NCBI RefSeq assembly: GCF_004798965.1
Contig: NZ_SDSD01000001.1
Coordinates: 904,554 to 968,553 of the forward strand
DNA from: Onishia niordana
Lineage (GTDB): Bacteria > Pseudomonadota > Gammaproteobacteria > Pseudomonadales > Halomonadaceae
Direction of reading: 5' to 3'
Length of the DNA stretch: 64,000 nucleotides
The notes beneath the pieces were generated by a model. It had not been told where the DNA came from. It made no database searches and was given only the letters and a program-made list of their open reading frames with translations. Positions 10,628-20,161 of this stretch are shown one piece after another. Position 1 is the first letter of the stretch; each line of letters begins with the position of its first letter. The translations under genes were made by a program, and so were the position numbers.

Positions 10628-11371
10628 ATGACGCCCATGACTGCTCCCCTCGACTCCACCGCCGACGCCTTCGCCCTCACGCCCATCGGGCGCATCGAGA
10701 GCGACTACCCGGACAAGTTCGGCATTCCCCGCCAACCGGGACTCGCCCCTGCTGCTCGCGGGCGCCTGGTGCTGCTGCCACCCTATGACGATCCGTTGAC
10801 GGTGCGAGGCCTCGAGGCCTTCAGCTACCTCTGGCTGACCTTTGTCTTTCACCATAGTCCCGAGCGTTGGACGCCGCTGGTACGCCCACCAAGACTTGGC
10901 GGCAACGCCAAGGTCGGCGTCTTCGCCAGCCGCAGCACCCATCGTCCCAACCGTCTAGGGCTATCGCTCGTCGAGCTCAAGGGCATCGATACCTCGCAAG
11001 GCGGCGTGGCCCTGGAACTGGCCAGCCATGACCTGCTGGACGGCACCCCGGTGCTCGACATCAAGCCCTACCTGCCCTGGGCGGAGGCACGCCCCGAGGC
11101 CAGCGCCGGCTTCGCGCCGGATGCCCCACCCCAGTGTGCGGTCGACTTTGCCGCCGAGGCCGAGACGACCCTGGCCCAGCGAGAAGATGCCGCCTCCCTG
11201 CGCGCCCTGATCCGTCAGGTGCTGGCTCAGGACCCGCGCCCCGCCTATCGCAAGGGAGCCGAGACGCGTGTCTACGGGGTAAGGCTGCGCGACGTCGACG
11301 TGCGCTTTCGCGCCCTGGTCAATGAGGCAGGCGAGACGCGCCTGGAGGTCGTCGAGATCGTGGCGGTGTAA
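10628..11371 (+). CDS. trmO: tRNA (N6-threonylcarbamoyladenosine(37)-N6)-methyltransferase TrmO
   Basis: SAM-dependent methylation of t6A37 in tRNA-Thr (formerly TsaA/YaeB/VirR family). The 247-residue product shows the family core: FALTPIGRIES, KFGIPRQPGL, VRGLEAFSYLWLTFVFH, RPPRLGGNAKVGVFASRS, THRPNRLGLSLVEL, DGTPVLDIKPYLPWAE and, near the C-terminus, QVLAQDPRPAYRKG. The start is uncertain: ATGs at 10628 and 10637 are both possible, and a start at 10601 would give an unlikely extra leader. It runs divergently from mtnB. Confidence 0.94.
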   Translation: MTPMTAPLDSTADAFALTPIGRIESDYPDKFGIPRQPGLAPAARGRLVLLPPYDDPLTVRGLEAFSYLWLTFVFHHSPERWTPLVRPPRLGGNAKVGVFASRSTHRPNRLGLSLVELKGIDTSQGGVALELASHDLLDGTPVLDIKPYLPWAEARPEASAGFAPDAPPQCAVDFAAEAETTLAQREDAASLRALIRQVLAQDPRPAYRKGAETRVYGVRLRDVDVRFRALVNEAGETRLEVVEIVAV

Positions 11372-11398
11372 ACATCGGATACCGGGAGGGGCGCCAGG

Positions 11399-11481
11399 GG
11401 CAGGTCGTAGAGGGGTTCGATTCCAGGGATGGAATCGGTAGCGCCCAGGGAAGGGTTCACAGCGCCCCTCGTAGACCTGCC
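11399..11481. repeat. Intergenic palindromic repeat, copy A
   Basis: Outer arms GGCAGGTC (11399-11406) and GACCTGCC (11474-11481) are perfect inverted repeats. Inside lies a short hairpin CGATTCCA / TGGAATCG around GGGA, followed by GTAGCGCCCAGGGAAGGGT. Copy B (43972-44051) has the same layout and a matching tail, but different bases in both hairpin arms that still pair. It sits in the 216-base gap between trmO and the convergent purC. Confidence 0.75.
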
Positions 11482-11538
11482 GATGGACAGCCCCTCGGGC
11501 CCAAGCCACGATGACATCCCGGCATGGCGAAAGAAACG

Positions 11539-11564
11539 ACGAAGGGCCCCGCAAGGCCCTTCGT
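11539..11564 (-). terminator. Hairpin terminator after purC
   Basis: A perfect 10-bp stem, ACGAAGGGCC at 11539-11548 and GGCCCTTCGT at 11555-11564, lies 24 bases past the purC stop on the minus strand and is followed there by a moderately T-rich stretch. It could also stop trmO transcripts from the other side. Confidence 0.6.
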
Positions 11565-11587
11565 TCGGCATGGCGCGCTGGCCGTCC

Positions 11588-12301
11588 TCAGTCGAAGCTG
11601 ATACCGATACGACGACCCACTTCCTCATAGGCCTCGATCACGCCACCCAGGCCCTGACGGAAGCGATCCTTGTCGAGCTTCTCGCGGGTCTTGGCATCCC
11701 ATAGGCGGCAGCCGTCCGGCGAGAACTCGTCGCCGAGCACGATCTGGCCCTTGAAGACGCCGAACTCGAGCTTGTAGTCGACCAGCAGCATGCCACCCGC
11801 CTCGAACAATGCCTTCAAGACGTCGTTGACCTTGTAGGTCAGCGCCTTCATTTCCTTAAGCTGCTCGGGTGTGGCCCAGCCAAAGGTCTCGGCCAGCGAC
11901 TCGTTGATCATCGGGTCATGCTGGGCGTCGTTCTTCAGAAACAGCTCGAAGGTCGAGGGCGTCAGCGCCTGACCTTCCTCGACACCCAGGCGCTTGCACA
12001 GGCTACCGGCGGCAATGTTGCGCACCACGCACTCCACGGGGAGCATGTCGAGCTTCTTGACCACACATTCGGTGTCCGAAAGCAGGCCGTCGAAGTGCGT
12101 CGGGATGCCGGCTTCCTGAAGCTTGCCCATGATGAAGGCATTGAACTTGTTGTTGACCATGCCCTTGCGCGCCAGGGCTTCCATCCGCTCACCGTCGAAG
12201 GCGCTGGTGTCGTCGCGGAATTCGAGGATCAAGCGATCCGGGTCGTCAGTGTGGTAGACCGACTTGGCCTTGCCGGCATAGAGCTCTTGACGCTTTTCCA
12301 T
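11588..12301 (-). CDS. purC: Phosphoribosylaminoimidazole-succinocarboxamide synthase
   Basis: SAICAR synthetase of purine biosynthesis (CAIR + Asp + ATP). The 237-residue protein opens [20 protein letters not shown] (the KAKxxY nucleotide-binding region), then [45 protein letters not shown] and FRQGLGG, all family hallmarks. It is the last gene of dapA-bamC-MBL-purC, an arrangement close to the enterobacterial dapA-bamC-purC cluster. The start lies 60 bases after the MBL stop. A terminator hairpin follows. Confidence 0.97.
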   Translation of the reverse strand: MEKRQELYAGKAKSVYHTDDPDRLILEFRDDTSAFDGERMEALARKGMVNNKFNAFIMGKLQEAGIPTHFDGLLSDTECVVKKLDMLPVECVVRNIAAGSLCKRLGVEEGQALTPSTFELFLKNDAQHDPMINESLAETFGWATPEQLKEMKALTYKVNDVLKALFEAGGMLLVDYKLEFGVFKGQIVLGDEFSPDGCRLWDAKTREKLDKDRFRQGLGGVIEAYEEVGRRIGISFD

Positions 12302-12361
12302 GGGGGTCTCCGAATCGGGAGGTAACGGATAGGTGCTGAAACGGGTACTTCAGAACGAGTG

Positions 12362-13144
12362 CTAACGGAGGGTCTGCCAATCCAGGCCCTGATCCTGGGC
12401 GGCGACCACCAGCCGTGATTCATCGCCATCGAGCAGCGGCACCAGGGCCTCCAGGGCGAGCTCGGGGCGGTTGTTATGTTCCGACAGGTGCGAGCAGACG
12501 ATGCGCTGCAGCCTGTCGAGCCCGACCCCCGCCAGCAGCGTCGCCGCCTGCGGATTGGCCAGGTGTCCCCAGTCGCCGCCGACACGACGCTTGAGACGCG
12601 GCGGATAGGGCCCGTCCGCCAGCAGTTGCCGGTCGTGGTTGCACTCAAGGATCAGGGCATCGCAGCCGGCGAACGCCTGAACCACATGGGCGCTGGGATG
12701 GCCTAGATCGGTCACGACACCTAGCCGCCGACCATGTGCACTCACGTGAAATTGTACCGGTTCCCTGGCGTCATGGGGCACAGTCACCGGCATGATCTCA
12801 AGGCCGCCAATGGCAAACATCGCCTGTGGCGTAATCCACTCGTGGCGGGGCACCTGCTTGAGGCGACCGGATAGCCAGGTACCCGGGGTCAGATAGACCG
12901 GCAGTGCATGGCGCCGCGCCAGCGCCCCCACCCCACCAATATGATCGCCATGCTCGTGCGTCACCAGCACGGCGGCGAGTTGCCTGGGGTGGAGACCCAG
13001 ACCGGCGAGCCGCCGCTCGGTCTCACGCAGGCCGAAGCCGCAATCGATGAGCAGATGGGTCTCGCCGTCGCTGACCAGGGTGGCATTACCCTTACTGCCG
13101 CTGCCCAGCGACGCAAAGTGCAGGGCGCGTGCCGCTGGCGGCAT
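12362..13144 (-). CDS. MBL-fold metallo-hydrolase (YycJ/WalJ-like)
   Basis: A 260-residue single-domain metallo-beta-lactamase-fold protein. It begins ALHFASLGSGSKGNATLV, followed by LIDCGFGLRETERRL and the metal motif VTHEHGDHIGG (HxHxDH). Further His/Asp ligands fall in VPHDAREPVQFHV, VTDLGHPS and LECNHD. This pattern matches the YycJ/WalJ phosphohydrolase group; the substrate is unknown to me. Its start abuts the bamC stop (1-base overlap), and purC follows, so it belongs to that operon. Confidence 0.85.
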   Translation of the reverse strand: MPPAARALHFASLGSGSKGNATLVSDGETHLLIDCGFGLRETERRLAGLGLHPRQLAAVLVTHEHGDHIGGVGALARRHALPVYLTPGTWLSGRLKQVPRHEWITPQAMFAIGGLEIMPVTVPHDAREPVQFHVSAHGRRLGVVTDLGHPSAHVVQAFAGCDALILECNHDRQLLADGPYPPRLKRRVGGDWGHLANPQAATLLAGVGLDRLQRIVCSHLSEHNNRPELALEALVPLLDGDESRLVVAAQDQGLDWQTLR

Positions 13145-14085
13145 CAGCGCAACAGCGAGGCCAGCCGGCCCAGCAGGTCACGCACGCCGTCATCATCAAG
13201 CGCCGGCTCACCAGCGGCAGCCACGGTCAGACGCGTCTGACCCTCGGCGGCTGGCACCACCTTGAGCCGCGCAGGGCGTGGCGTCTGGTCGCTAAAGAGC
13301 CCACCGATAATGCCCGCATGACGCTCGGCCAGGGGAAGATAGGCAACCTGGAAGTCACCCGCGGCGGCATCCTGGCTCACTAACTGCTGCTCCGGTTGAT
13401 CGAAGTCACGCTCGAGCAGATGACTCAGCTCCGCCCACACCTGATCGGGGTCGGCTTCGATCAGCAGCGCACGCGCTCCTTCGTCACCGACGAGACGCAC
13501 CGGCGATGCTCCGGCCCCCTCACGACTGGCGAGGTTGGAAGCCATGGCGGACTGACCACGGGCGCCAAGGTAGTTGGCCAGTGCGTCTAGACAACCGTCG
13601 AGCGCACGGTTATTGCGTTCGCAGCGCACCTGACTGGTGTCACCCAGGCCGTCACGAACGGCGATCATGCCATCGGGCGTTGTCAGGCGTCGCGCCTGAT
13701 CGTCACGCTCGGTGACGGTCAGGCGTTGGCGCTCACCGAACTCGACGACATGTGGCCAGACGACCTCCGGCGGGTCATTGACCGCGAGCCAGCGGGCGTC
13801 GTCCATACTGCGACGCTCGACATAGTCACGCACCGCGACCGTCGGCTGGGGCCTGGGCGCCGTAAATTCGTCATCGATGTTGCGATAGGGCCGGTTGGCC
13901 TTGGGCACCGGCATCGCTTCGCGGGCCTCGTAGAGCTCGCTACCGGCCGGCAGCATCAACGGCTCGGCGCTCTTGGCCTGCGTGTAGGCCTCACTGCGGT
14001 CATCGTAGTAACCGCCACTGGAACAACCAGCCATTGCCAGGGCAATAGCCGCTACCAGCGGCATCCAGTTCGTGGCAGCTTTCAT
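13144..14085 (-). CDS. bamC: Outer-membrane assembly lipoprotein BamC
   Basis: Accessory lipoprotein of the BAM complex that inserts beta-barrels into the outer membrane. The 313-residue protein has a lipoprotein signal ending LAMAGC (Cys21 as lipidation site), then the unstructured region with RPYRNIDDEFTAPRP, and two helix-grip domains (about 90-190 and 200-310; for example LAVNDPPEVVWPHVVEF, and VWAELSHLLERDF in the second). Sequence identity to the enterobacterial protein is modest, but position between dapA and purC and the domain layout support the call. The start ATG is 34 bases after dapA. Confidence 0.87.
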   Translation of the reverse strand: MKAATNWMPLVAAIALAMAGCSSGGYYDDRSEAYTQAKSAEPLMLPAGSELYEAREAMPVPKANRPYRNIDDEFTAPRPQPTVAVRDYVERRSMDDARWLAVNDPPEVVWPHVVEFGERQRLTVTERDDQARRLTTPDGMIAVRDGLGDTSQVRCERNNRALDGCLDALANYLGARGQSAMASNLASREGAGASPVRLVGDEGARALLIEADPDQVWAELSHLLERDFDQPEQQLVSQDAAAGDFQVAYLPLAERHAGIIGGLFSDQTPRPARLKVVPAAEGQTRLTVAAAGEPALDDDGVRDLLGRLASLLR

Positions 14086-14119
14086 GCATCCACCTTAATT
14101 GTCAGCCAGCGAGGGGCGT

Positions 14120-15004
14120 TCAGTCGTCGCTGACGCCAGCCAGCTGCAGCGCCTCGCTGACCGTTGAATGGTACTTCTCGGATAGCCAGGTCAACGGCAG
14201 GCGAATACCTTGATCGGCGTAGCCCATGTAGTTGAGCGCCCACTTGACCGGAATCGGATTGGCCTCAATCCCCAGCTGGGTATGCAGCGGCATCAAGCGG
14301 GTATTGATCTGGTGTGCCTTGTCGCTATCACCGGCAACAGCGGCTGTACACAGCTCGTGCATGGCACGCGGCACCACATTGGCGGTCACCGAGATATCGC
14401 CATGACCGCCCATCAGCATGAAGTCACAAGCCGTGGCATCGTCGCCCGAGTAGAGCATGAAACCGGAGCCCTTGAGGCGCTCGATCAGATCCTCGGCACG
14501 CTCCAGGTTACCGGTGGCATCCTTGATGCCGATGATGTTGTCGACCTCAGCCAGGCGCAGCACGGTTTCGTTATAGATGTCCGAGCAGGTGCGACCGGGC
14601 ACGTTGTAGAGAATCACCGGCAGATCACTGGCCTCGGCAATGGCCTTGAAGTGCTGGAACAGGCCTTCCTGAGTGGGCTTGTTGTAGTAAGGCGCCACCG
14701 TCAGACAATAATCGGCACCGACTTCCTTGGCGTAGCGGGTCAGCTCCACCGCCTCCGTGGTGTTGTTGGAACCGGTGCCCGCGATAACCGGGATGCGGCC
14801 ATTGACCTCTTCCACCACGGTGCGAATCACATCGAAGTGCTCGGCAAAGGACATGGTGGTCGGCTCGCCGGTGGTGCCGGCGGCAACGATGCCATCGGTA
14901 CCATGCTCGAGATGGAAGCGCACCAGGCGGCGCAGGGCTTCCCAATCGATCTCTCCGTTCGCCTTCATCGGCGTCGCCAGGGCGACGATACTGCCTGTGA
15001 TCAT
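14120..15004 (-). CDS. dapA: 4-hydroxy-tetrahydrodipicolinate synthase
   Basis: Condenses pyruvate and aspartate semialdehyde in the first dedicated step of lysine/diaminopimelate synthesis. The 294-residue TIM-barrel protein has [13 protein letters not shown] at the start, [52 protein letters not shown] (Tyr and Arg of the active site), [12 protein letters not shown] (Schiff-base Lys) and [16 protein letters not shown]. First gene of dapA-bamC-MBL-purC. Its upstream 299 bases to the bcp start form a divergent promoter region. Confidence 0.97.
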   Translation of the reverse strand: MITGSIVALATPMKANGEIDWEALRRLVRFHLEHGTDGIVAAGTTGEPTTMSFAEHFDVIRTVVEEVNGRIPVIAGTGSNNTTEAVELTRYAKEVGADYCLTVAPYYNKPTQEGLFQHFKAIAEASDLPVILYNVPGRTCSDIYNETVLRLAEVDNIIGIKDATGNLERAEDLIERLKGSGFMLYSGDDATACDFMLMGGHGDISVTANVVPRAMHELCTAAVAGDSDKAHQINTRLMPLHTQLGIEANPIPVKWALNYMGYADQGIRLPLTWLSEKYHSTVSEALQLAGVSDD

Positions 15005-15303
15005 TTTCTTTCCTCTACAAACGCCTGTGCATCAGCCGCCGCAGAATAGTGGCGCTAATGAATCAATCGGGATATGAAACCAAGGGCTAGATGGTACTCA
15101 GGCCGTTAGAGCCTGTACAGAACCCAGCGCAAGGACTTTTCCGCTCGGCCTCGCTGCCTTCAACACGGCCTTTACAGCATCGCCTCGGTGACGTGTAATT
15201 CTTGCACAATTTCAAGGGCCGGCCTCCAATGGGCTCGGCGCTTTACGATGGCGTCACCACGCCGTTAGACACGATGATTTCAGATACCTCACAGGAGACT
15301 CCC

Positions 15304-15777
15304 ATGAGCGTCAGCATCGGCAACCCCGTCCCCGACTTCACCGCCACCGCGACCGGCGACACCACCGTTACGCTGTCCGAACTGAAGGGCAAGCAGGTCG
15401 TAGTCTACTTCTACCCCAAGGCCAGCACCCCGGGCTGCACCACCGAAGGCGGCGACTTTCGCGACCACAAGGCGGCCTTCGATGCCGCCAACACGGTGAT
15501 ACTGGGCATTTCTCGAGACGGCATCCGGGCTCAGGAAAACTTCAAGGCCAAGCAGGCCTTCAACTTCGAACTGATTTCGGACAAGGACGAAACTGTCTGC
15601 AGGCTCTTCGACGTCATCAAGCTGAAGAAGCTTTACGGCAAGGAGCATCTCGGCATAGAGCGCAGCACCTTCCTGATCGACACCGAGGGCAAGCTCGCCC
15701 GCGAATGGCGCGGCGTGAAGGTGAAGGGCCATGTCGATGAGGTACTCGAAGCGGCACAGGCCCTGCACGCGGGTTAA
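15304..15777 (+). CDS. bcp: Thioredoxin-dependent peroxiredoxin, BCP/PrxQ family, lacking the usual resolving Cys
   Basis: Reduces hydrogen and organic peroxides in the cytosol. The 157-residue protein shows VVVYFYPKASTPGCTTEG, with the peroxidatic Cys in the PxxxTxGCTxE motif, and GIERSTFLIDTEGKL. In the Escherichia coli type the resolving Cys sits five residues after the first; here that place is occupied by a non-Cys (CTTEGGDF), so it would work as a one-Cys enzyme or use the Cys in ETVCRLF. The start at 15304 is chosen for its AGGAG site; an in-frame ATG at 15202 is less likely. Confidence 0.92.
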   Translation: MSVSIGNPVPDFTATATGDTTVTLSELKGKQVVVYFYPKASTPGCTTEGGDFRDHKAAFDAANTVILGISRDGIRAQENFKAKQAFNFELISDKDETVCRLFDVIKLKKLYGKEHLGIERSTFLIDTEGKLAREWRGVKVKGHVDEVLEAAQALHAG

Positions 15778-15850
15778 CGCGCATTATCTCTGGCCCTTAC
15801 TCCCTTTGCTCCCCGTGCCCGTCATCAGGCAAGGGAGCAACGGGGTGGCG

Positions 15851-16951
15851 TCAGGGGCTCGGCAATTCGTCACTCAACGGGTTGTCGACGTGCTCTTTAA
15901 TGCCCCGCGGCCAGGCATAGACCATGGCCTTGAGCAGCGTTGCCAGAGGAATCGCGAAGAAGATCCCCCAGAACCCCCAGATGCCGCCGAAGAACAGCAC
16001 CGCCAGGATGATCGATACCGGGTGCAGATTGACCGCCTCGGAGAACAGGATCGGCACCAGGACGTTGCCGTCCAGCGCCTGAAGCACACCGTAGGCGATG
16101 ATCACGTAAAGGAACTGTTCGCCGATACCGAAGTGAAACCCTGCGACCGCTGCCACCGGCAGCGTAGCGACCGCCGCGCCAATGAAAGGAATCAGCACAG
16201 AAAGCCCCACCAGCATGCCCAGTAATGCCGAATACGGCAGGCCGAAATAGGCAAAGATCAGGAAACCGCTACTGCCGACGATCACGATTTCGATGAACTT
16301 GCCGCGGACATAGTTGGCGATCTGGGCATCCATTTCATGCCAGATGCGGGTCATCAGGTCACGCTTGCGCGGCAGTAGCCATAGCGTGAACCCCACCAAT
16401 CGCTCCCGGTCCTTCAACATGAAGAACACAAGAATCGGCACCAGCACCAGATAGATGATCAGGTCCATCAGGTTGCCAAGCGATGCCAGTGACAGCGTCA
16501 GGGCGCGCTGGCCAAACTGGGTCAGCTCTCGGCCCGCGGCATCAATCCAGCCCTGAATCTGATCCGGTGTGACCAGATTGGGATAACGCAGCTGCATCTC
16601 GTCGAGGAAACTCTGGCCACTGGCGAACATGCGAGGGATCTCCTGCACCAGGCTGACCAGCTGATTCCAGATCAGCGGCATGACCACCAGCGCCATGGCC
16701 AACAGAATGCCGAGAAAGCCCAGGAACACCGCCAGCACTGCCACGAAACCTGGCACACGACGTCGAGTCAGCCAGTTCACCGCGCCTTGCAGCAGGAAGG
16801 CGATCACCAGCGCCGTGAAGAAGGGCGCCAGCATGCCGCCAAGCAGCACCACCGCGGCAGTGGCGACGATCAGCAGCATGAGCAGGATCACCGCCTCTTC
16901 GTCCGAGAAGTAGCGCTCGATCCAGCCCGAAAACAGTGTCTTCAACGTCAT
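15851..16951 (-). CDS. AI-2E family transporter (PerM/YdgG-like permease)
   Basis: Integral inner-membrane protein of 366 residues with about eight hydrophobic segments: a pair at about 20-70 (VILLMLLIVATAAVVLLGGM and following), then FVAVLAVFLGFLGILLAMALVV, LMDLIIYLVLVPILVFFML, and a C-terminal set with GAAVATLPVAAVAGF and the family-typical ending GIWGFWGIFFAIPLATLLKAMV. Members export diverse small molecules or sodium; the substrate here is not predictable. The start overlaps the preceding TusA-like gene by ATGA, so the pair is co-translated. Confidence 0.88.
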   Translation of the reverse strand: MTLKTLFSGWIERYFSDEEAVILLMLLIVATAAVVLLGGMLAPFFTALVIAFLLQGAVNWLTRRRVPGFVAVLAVFLGFLGILLAMALVVMPLIWNQLVSLVQEIPRMFASGQSFLDEMQLRYPNLVTPDQIQGWIDAAGRELTQFGQRALTLSLASLGNLMDLIIYLVLVPILVFFMLKDRERLVGFTLWLLPRKRDLMTRIWHEMDAQIANYVRGKFIEIVIVGSSGFLIFAYFGLPYSALLGMLVGLSVLIPFIGAAVATLPVAAVAGFHFGIGEQFLYVIIAYGVLQALDGNVLVPILFSEAVNLHPVSIILAVLFFGGIWGFWGIFFAIPLATLLKAMVYAWPRGIKEHVDNPLSDELPSP

Positions 16952-17199
16952 GCCGAGCGTTCCCCCTCGCCCTTGCGCAGCCAATAATGGTATACCTCGC
17001 CACGGGTCTCGCGGGCGGGCATCTCATGGGCACTCTGGGCAATAAAGGACTCAAAGTCCCGCCAGGAACCGGCATCGGTCGCGATCACCTCGAGCACCTG
17101 CCCGACTGCCAGCCGCGAAAGTGACTGCTTGGCCTTGAGCAACGGCAGCGGGCAGGGCAGGTTACGGGCGTCGAGTACGTCGTCTGGTTGCAGGGTCAT
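16948..17199 (-). CDS. TusA-like sulfurtransferase
   Basis: An 83-residue protein of the SirA/TusA/YeeD fold. The family motif CPxP is present in DVLDARNLPCPLPLLKAKQSL (Cys at about residue 15), followed by the small alpha/beta domain VGQVLEVIATDAGSWRDF. The cysteine would carry persulfide sulfur for tRNA thiolation or other sulfur relay. The start was chosen as the ATG at 17199, just before TLQPDDVLDARNL; a longer form from 17256 adds an unlikely leader. It overlaps the downstream permease gene by four bases. Confidence 0.86.
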   Translation of the reverse strand: MTLQPDDVLDARNLPCPLPLLKAKQSLSRLAVGQVLEVIATDAGSWRDFESFIAQSAHEMPARETRGEVYHYWLRKGEGERSA

Positions 17200-17330
17200 G
17201 CCGTCTCCCGAAACAATGGGGATGAAAGTGGGGCCGCCCGACGGCCCTCTGTACACGGCACTTTAGCGGATCGGTAGCGGTCGGAGAAGAAGGCCCGCTC
17301 TCGCCCGAGCGCTCATGCACAAGGAACATC

Positions 17331-18788
17331 ATGCCATTACTCTGGAAGGCCTGGCGACATGCCATCGCCGCGCTGGTCCTGGCCGGCAGCGTGATCACGA
17401 CTCAGGCCCAGGCGCTGGAGTTCGATCTGCCCCAGCTGGGCTCGGCCACCAGCGGCGTCAATTCGAGCGAAGAATACCGCCTGGGCCGGACCTGGCTCAG
17501 GCAGTTTCGTGCCCGGGCGCCACTCTGGCAGGACCCGATAAGTCAGCACTATGTCGATACCCTGATCGCAAGACTGCTGCCGGAAAGCGGCTTCCAGGGC
17601 AGCCAGCCACTGGTCACGCTGGTCGATAGCCGGATGCTCAATGCCTTCGCCGTGCCCGGCGGCGTTGTCGGGGTCAACGCCGGCCTATTTGCCTTCGCCA
17701 AGAACGAGGCCGCCCTCGCCTCGGTGCTGGCCCACGAACTGGGCCATCTGTCACTGCGCCACTACGCTCGCCAGAAGGCCCGGGCCGAGGCCACCCAGCT
17801 GCCCACCATGGCCGCAATGTTGGCTGGCATGCTGATCGCTGCCGGCGGCGGCGGCGACGCAGGCATGGCCGCCGCCATGGGCTCCCAGGCGGCTTTCTTC
17901 CAGGACCAGCTGGCCTATTCTCGTCGCTACGAGCAGGAAGCCGACCGTCAGGGCCTTCAGGTACTGCGTGACGCCGGCTATGACCCTCAGGCGATGGTCG
18001 AGATGTTTCGCGCCATGCAGCGCCAGGTAGCTCTGCAAGGCGGCAATCCGCCCGAGTTCCTGCTCACCCACCCGCTCACCGAATCGCGCATTAGCGATAT
18101 CCAGGCCCGAGCCCAGACACTGGGAACCGACTCGCTGCGCGACACGGGCCCTCAATACGACATGGTGCGCGCCCGCGCCTTGCTGAACATCCATCAGGGA
18201 GCGCCCTCGCAAGCCACCAGCCTGCTCGCCCAGGATGACCCTGCTCCGGCGGCCAAGCGCTACTTGGCCGCCTTGATACGCGCCCAACAAGGCGATCTGG
18301 CAGGCGCCCTCTCAGCGCTCGACACCCTGGCGGATGAGTGGCCGGACCTGTCACTGATCCCGACCAGTGCCGCCGAGCTGGCACTGGATGCCGGCCAGCA
18401 CGGCGAGGCACTCTCGCGCAGCCAGCGACTGCTACGGCTGATGCCGGACTATCTTCCGGCACGCTTGATCAAGGCGGAGGCACTGTTGCAGCAGGATACG
18501 AAGGCCGCCTTCGACACCCTGCGCGACCTCGCCGAGCGTCACCCCGAAAACCCACAGATATTCACCCTGCTGGCCGAGGCCGCCGGGCGCAGTGATCGTG
18601 AGGCCTGGAGCCACCTTGCCCGCGCCGAACAGCTGCAGCTGACCGGAAGTATCACCCAGGCCATCCGTCAACTGGATATCGCCGAAGACGTGGCCAAGCG
18701 ACAGGCCGACATCGGCATTACCGGGCGCATCGAAGAGCGCCGCGAGGCCTTCGAGACCTACCGTGAGGATCTCAAGGACTTCCAATAG
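17331..18788 (+). CDS. bepA: Periplasmic M48 metalloprotease with TPR domain, BepA-like
   Basis: Outer-membrane-protein quality-control protease/chaperone. The 485-residue protein begins with a signal peptide (hydrophobic IAALVLAGSVITTQAQA), then an M48 domain with SRMLNAFAVPGGVVGVNAG, the zinc motif AHELGHLSLRH (HExxH) and YEQEADRQGLQVLRDAGYDP (third ligand Glu). A C-terminal half of TPR-like helices follows (about 275-470, rich in Leu/Ala/Glu). Length is near that of E. coli BepA (487). An AAGGA ribosome site precedes the start. It is transcribed away from the TusA-like gene. Confidence 0.9.
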   Translation: MPLLWKAWRHAIAALVLAGSVITTQAQALEFDLPQLGSATSGVNSSEEYRLGRTWLRQFRARAPLWQDPISQHYVDTLIARLLPESGFQGSQPLVTLVDSRMLNAFAVPGGVVGVNAGLFAFAKNEAALASVLAHELGHLSLRHYARQKARAEATQLPTMAAMLAGMLIAAGGGGDAGMAAAMGSQAAFFQDQLAYSRRYEQEADRQGLQVLRDAGYDPQAMVEMFRAMQRQVALQGGNPPEFLLTHPLTESRISDIQARAQTLGTDSLRDTGPQYDMVRARALLNIHQGAPSQATSLLAQDDPAPAAKRYLAALIRAQQGDLAGALSALDTLADEWPDLSLIPTSAAELALDAGQHGEALSRSQRLLRLMPDYLPARLIKAEALLQQDTKAAFDTLRDLAERHPENPQIFTLLAEAAGRSDREAWSHLARAEQLQLTGSITQAIRQLDIAEDVAKRQADIGITGRIEERREAFETYREDLKDFQ

Positions 18789-18860
18789 CTGATTCGGGGC
18801 GAGGCGATCTCGGCTGCCGCGCCTCTTGCGCGTGTCAGTTACTTGTCCGTTACTCAGTGG

Positions 18861-18923
18861 AAGGGCTAAGAGTTCAGAATTAAGGCCCAAGAGCTAAGGG
18901 CCAAGAGCTAAGGGCCAAGGACT
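18861..18923. repeat. Short tandem repeat, 14-bp unit
   Basis: Three head-to-tail units at 18882-18895, 18896-18909 and 18910-18923 differ by few bases (consensus AAGGGCCAAGAGCT). A fourth degraded unit lies at 18861-18874. It sits in the intergenic space after bepA and before the nadA terminator. Confidence 0.8.
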
Positions 18924-18977
18924 CAGGCATCGCCATCGTCAGACAACCGCCCTTCGCACGCATACCCTTTGCTTACA

Positions 18978-19024
18978 CAAGAAAGCGGCCCGTACCGAGG
19001 CATCGGTGCGGGCCGATCTTCTTG
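18978..19024. terminator. Long hairpin between convergent bepA and nadA
   Basis: CGGCCCGTACCG (18986-18997) pairs with CGGTGCGGGCCG (19004-19015) with one mismatch, and the flanks CAAGAA / TTCTTG extend the stem. It lies between two convergent genes and is probably a bidirectional terminator. Confidence 0.65.
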
Positions 19025-19132
19025 TATCAACTCTCTCAATGACAGGTGCCTGATCAACCACAGATAGCGTGTCGGCCTCAGGCGATCAGCGGCAGATGAA
19101 TCCGTCTCGGTGCGCCCGATCAACTCTGGCGT

Positions 19133-20161
19133 TCAGCTCTGGAAGTTGAGCATCCGCTCCAAGGGCTTCAGTGCCTTCTCGCGCAGAGCATCATCCACCT
19201 GGATTTCACCGCTCTGCTCGCGCAGGGCGCCAGCCAGATTATCCAGGGCGTTCATGGCCATCCACGGGCAGTGGGCGCAACTCTTGCAGGTCGCTCCCCG
19301 TCCGGCCGTCGGCGCCTCGAAGAGGGTCTTGTCCGGCACCGCCTGCTGCATCTTGAAGAAGATGCCACGGTCGGTGGCAACGATCAGCTCGTCATTGGGC
19401 AGCTCCTTCGCCGCCTTGATCAGCTGGGAGGTGGAACCCGCCACATCGGCGAGCTCGACCACGGCCGAGGGCGATTCCGGGTGCACCAGCACCGCGGCCT
19501 CGGGATAGAGCGACTTGAGGTCCTCGATGCCCTTGGCCTTGAACTCCTCGTGGACGATACAGGCACCGTCCCAGAGCAGCATGTCGGCGCCGGTCTGCTT
19601 CTGGATATAGCCACCCAGGTGCTTGTCCGGGGCCCACAGGATCTTCTCCCCGCGGGCCTTCAGGTGCTCGATCACATCGACGGCGATTGAGGAGGTGACG
19701 ACCCAGTCGGCGCGCGCCTTCACCGCCGCCGAAGTATTGGCATAGACCACCACAGTGCGATCGGGATGGGCATCGCAGAAAGCGGCGAACTCATCAGCCG
19801 GGCAGCCAATGTCCAGCGAACAAGTCGCCTCCAGCGTCGGCATCAGTACGCGTTTTTCAGGAGACAGGATCTTGGCGGTCTCGCCCATGAACCTCACGCC
19901 GGCAACGACCAGCGTCGAGGCCTCATGGCGGGCACCAAAGCGGGCCATTTCAAGCGAATCGGCCACGCAGCCGCCAGTTTCCTCGGCGAGCTGCTGAATG
20001 GCGTCGTCGGTGTAATAATGCGCTACCAGCACGGCATTTCGCTCGTGCAGCAAACGCTTGATTTCGTCGATGCGCGCTTCATCCTCGGCGGGTATCCGCG
20101 TCGGGCAGTAAGCGCGGGCCAGATGCTCTCGCACATCGGCTCGGGAAGTCATTATCGTCAT
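19133..20161 (-). CDS. nadA: Quinolinate synthase A
   Basis: [4Fe-4S] enzyme that makes quinolinate from iminoaspartate and dihydroxyacetone phosphate. Of about 342 residues, it has [48 protein letters not shown] with its Cys ligand region, [31 protein letters not shown], and [16 protein letters not shown] with the third cluster-ligand Cys in the CxxC-x-x-C-like segment. The chosen start ([10 protein letters not shown]) is one of three close in-frame ATGs (20200, 20161, 20152) and is not certain. Functionally paired with nadC at 6.9 kb. Confidence 0.96.
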   Translation of the reverse strand: MTIMTSRADVREHLARAYCPTRIPAEDEARIDEIKRLLHERNAVLVAHYYTDDAIQQLAEETGGCVADSLEMARFGARHEASTLVVAGVRFMGETAKILSPEKRVLMPTLEATCSLDIGCPADEFAAFCDAHPDRTVVVYANTSAAVKARADWVVTSSIAVDVIEHLKARGEKILWAPDKHLGGYIQKQTGADMLLWDGACIVHEEFKAKGIEDLKSLYPEAAVLVHPESPSAVVELADVAGSTSQLIKAAKELPNDELIVATDRGIFFKMQQAVPDKTLFEAPTAGRGATCKSCAHCPWMAMNALDNLAGALREQSGEIQVDDALREKALKPLERMLNFQS

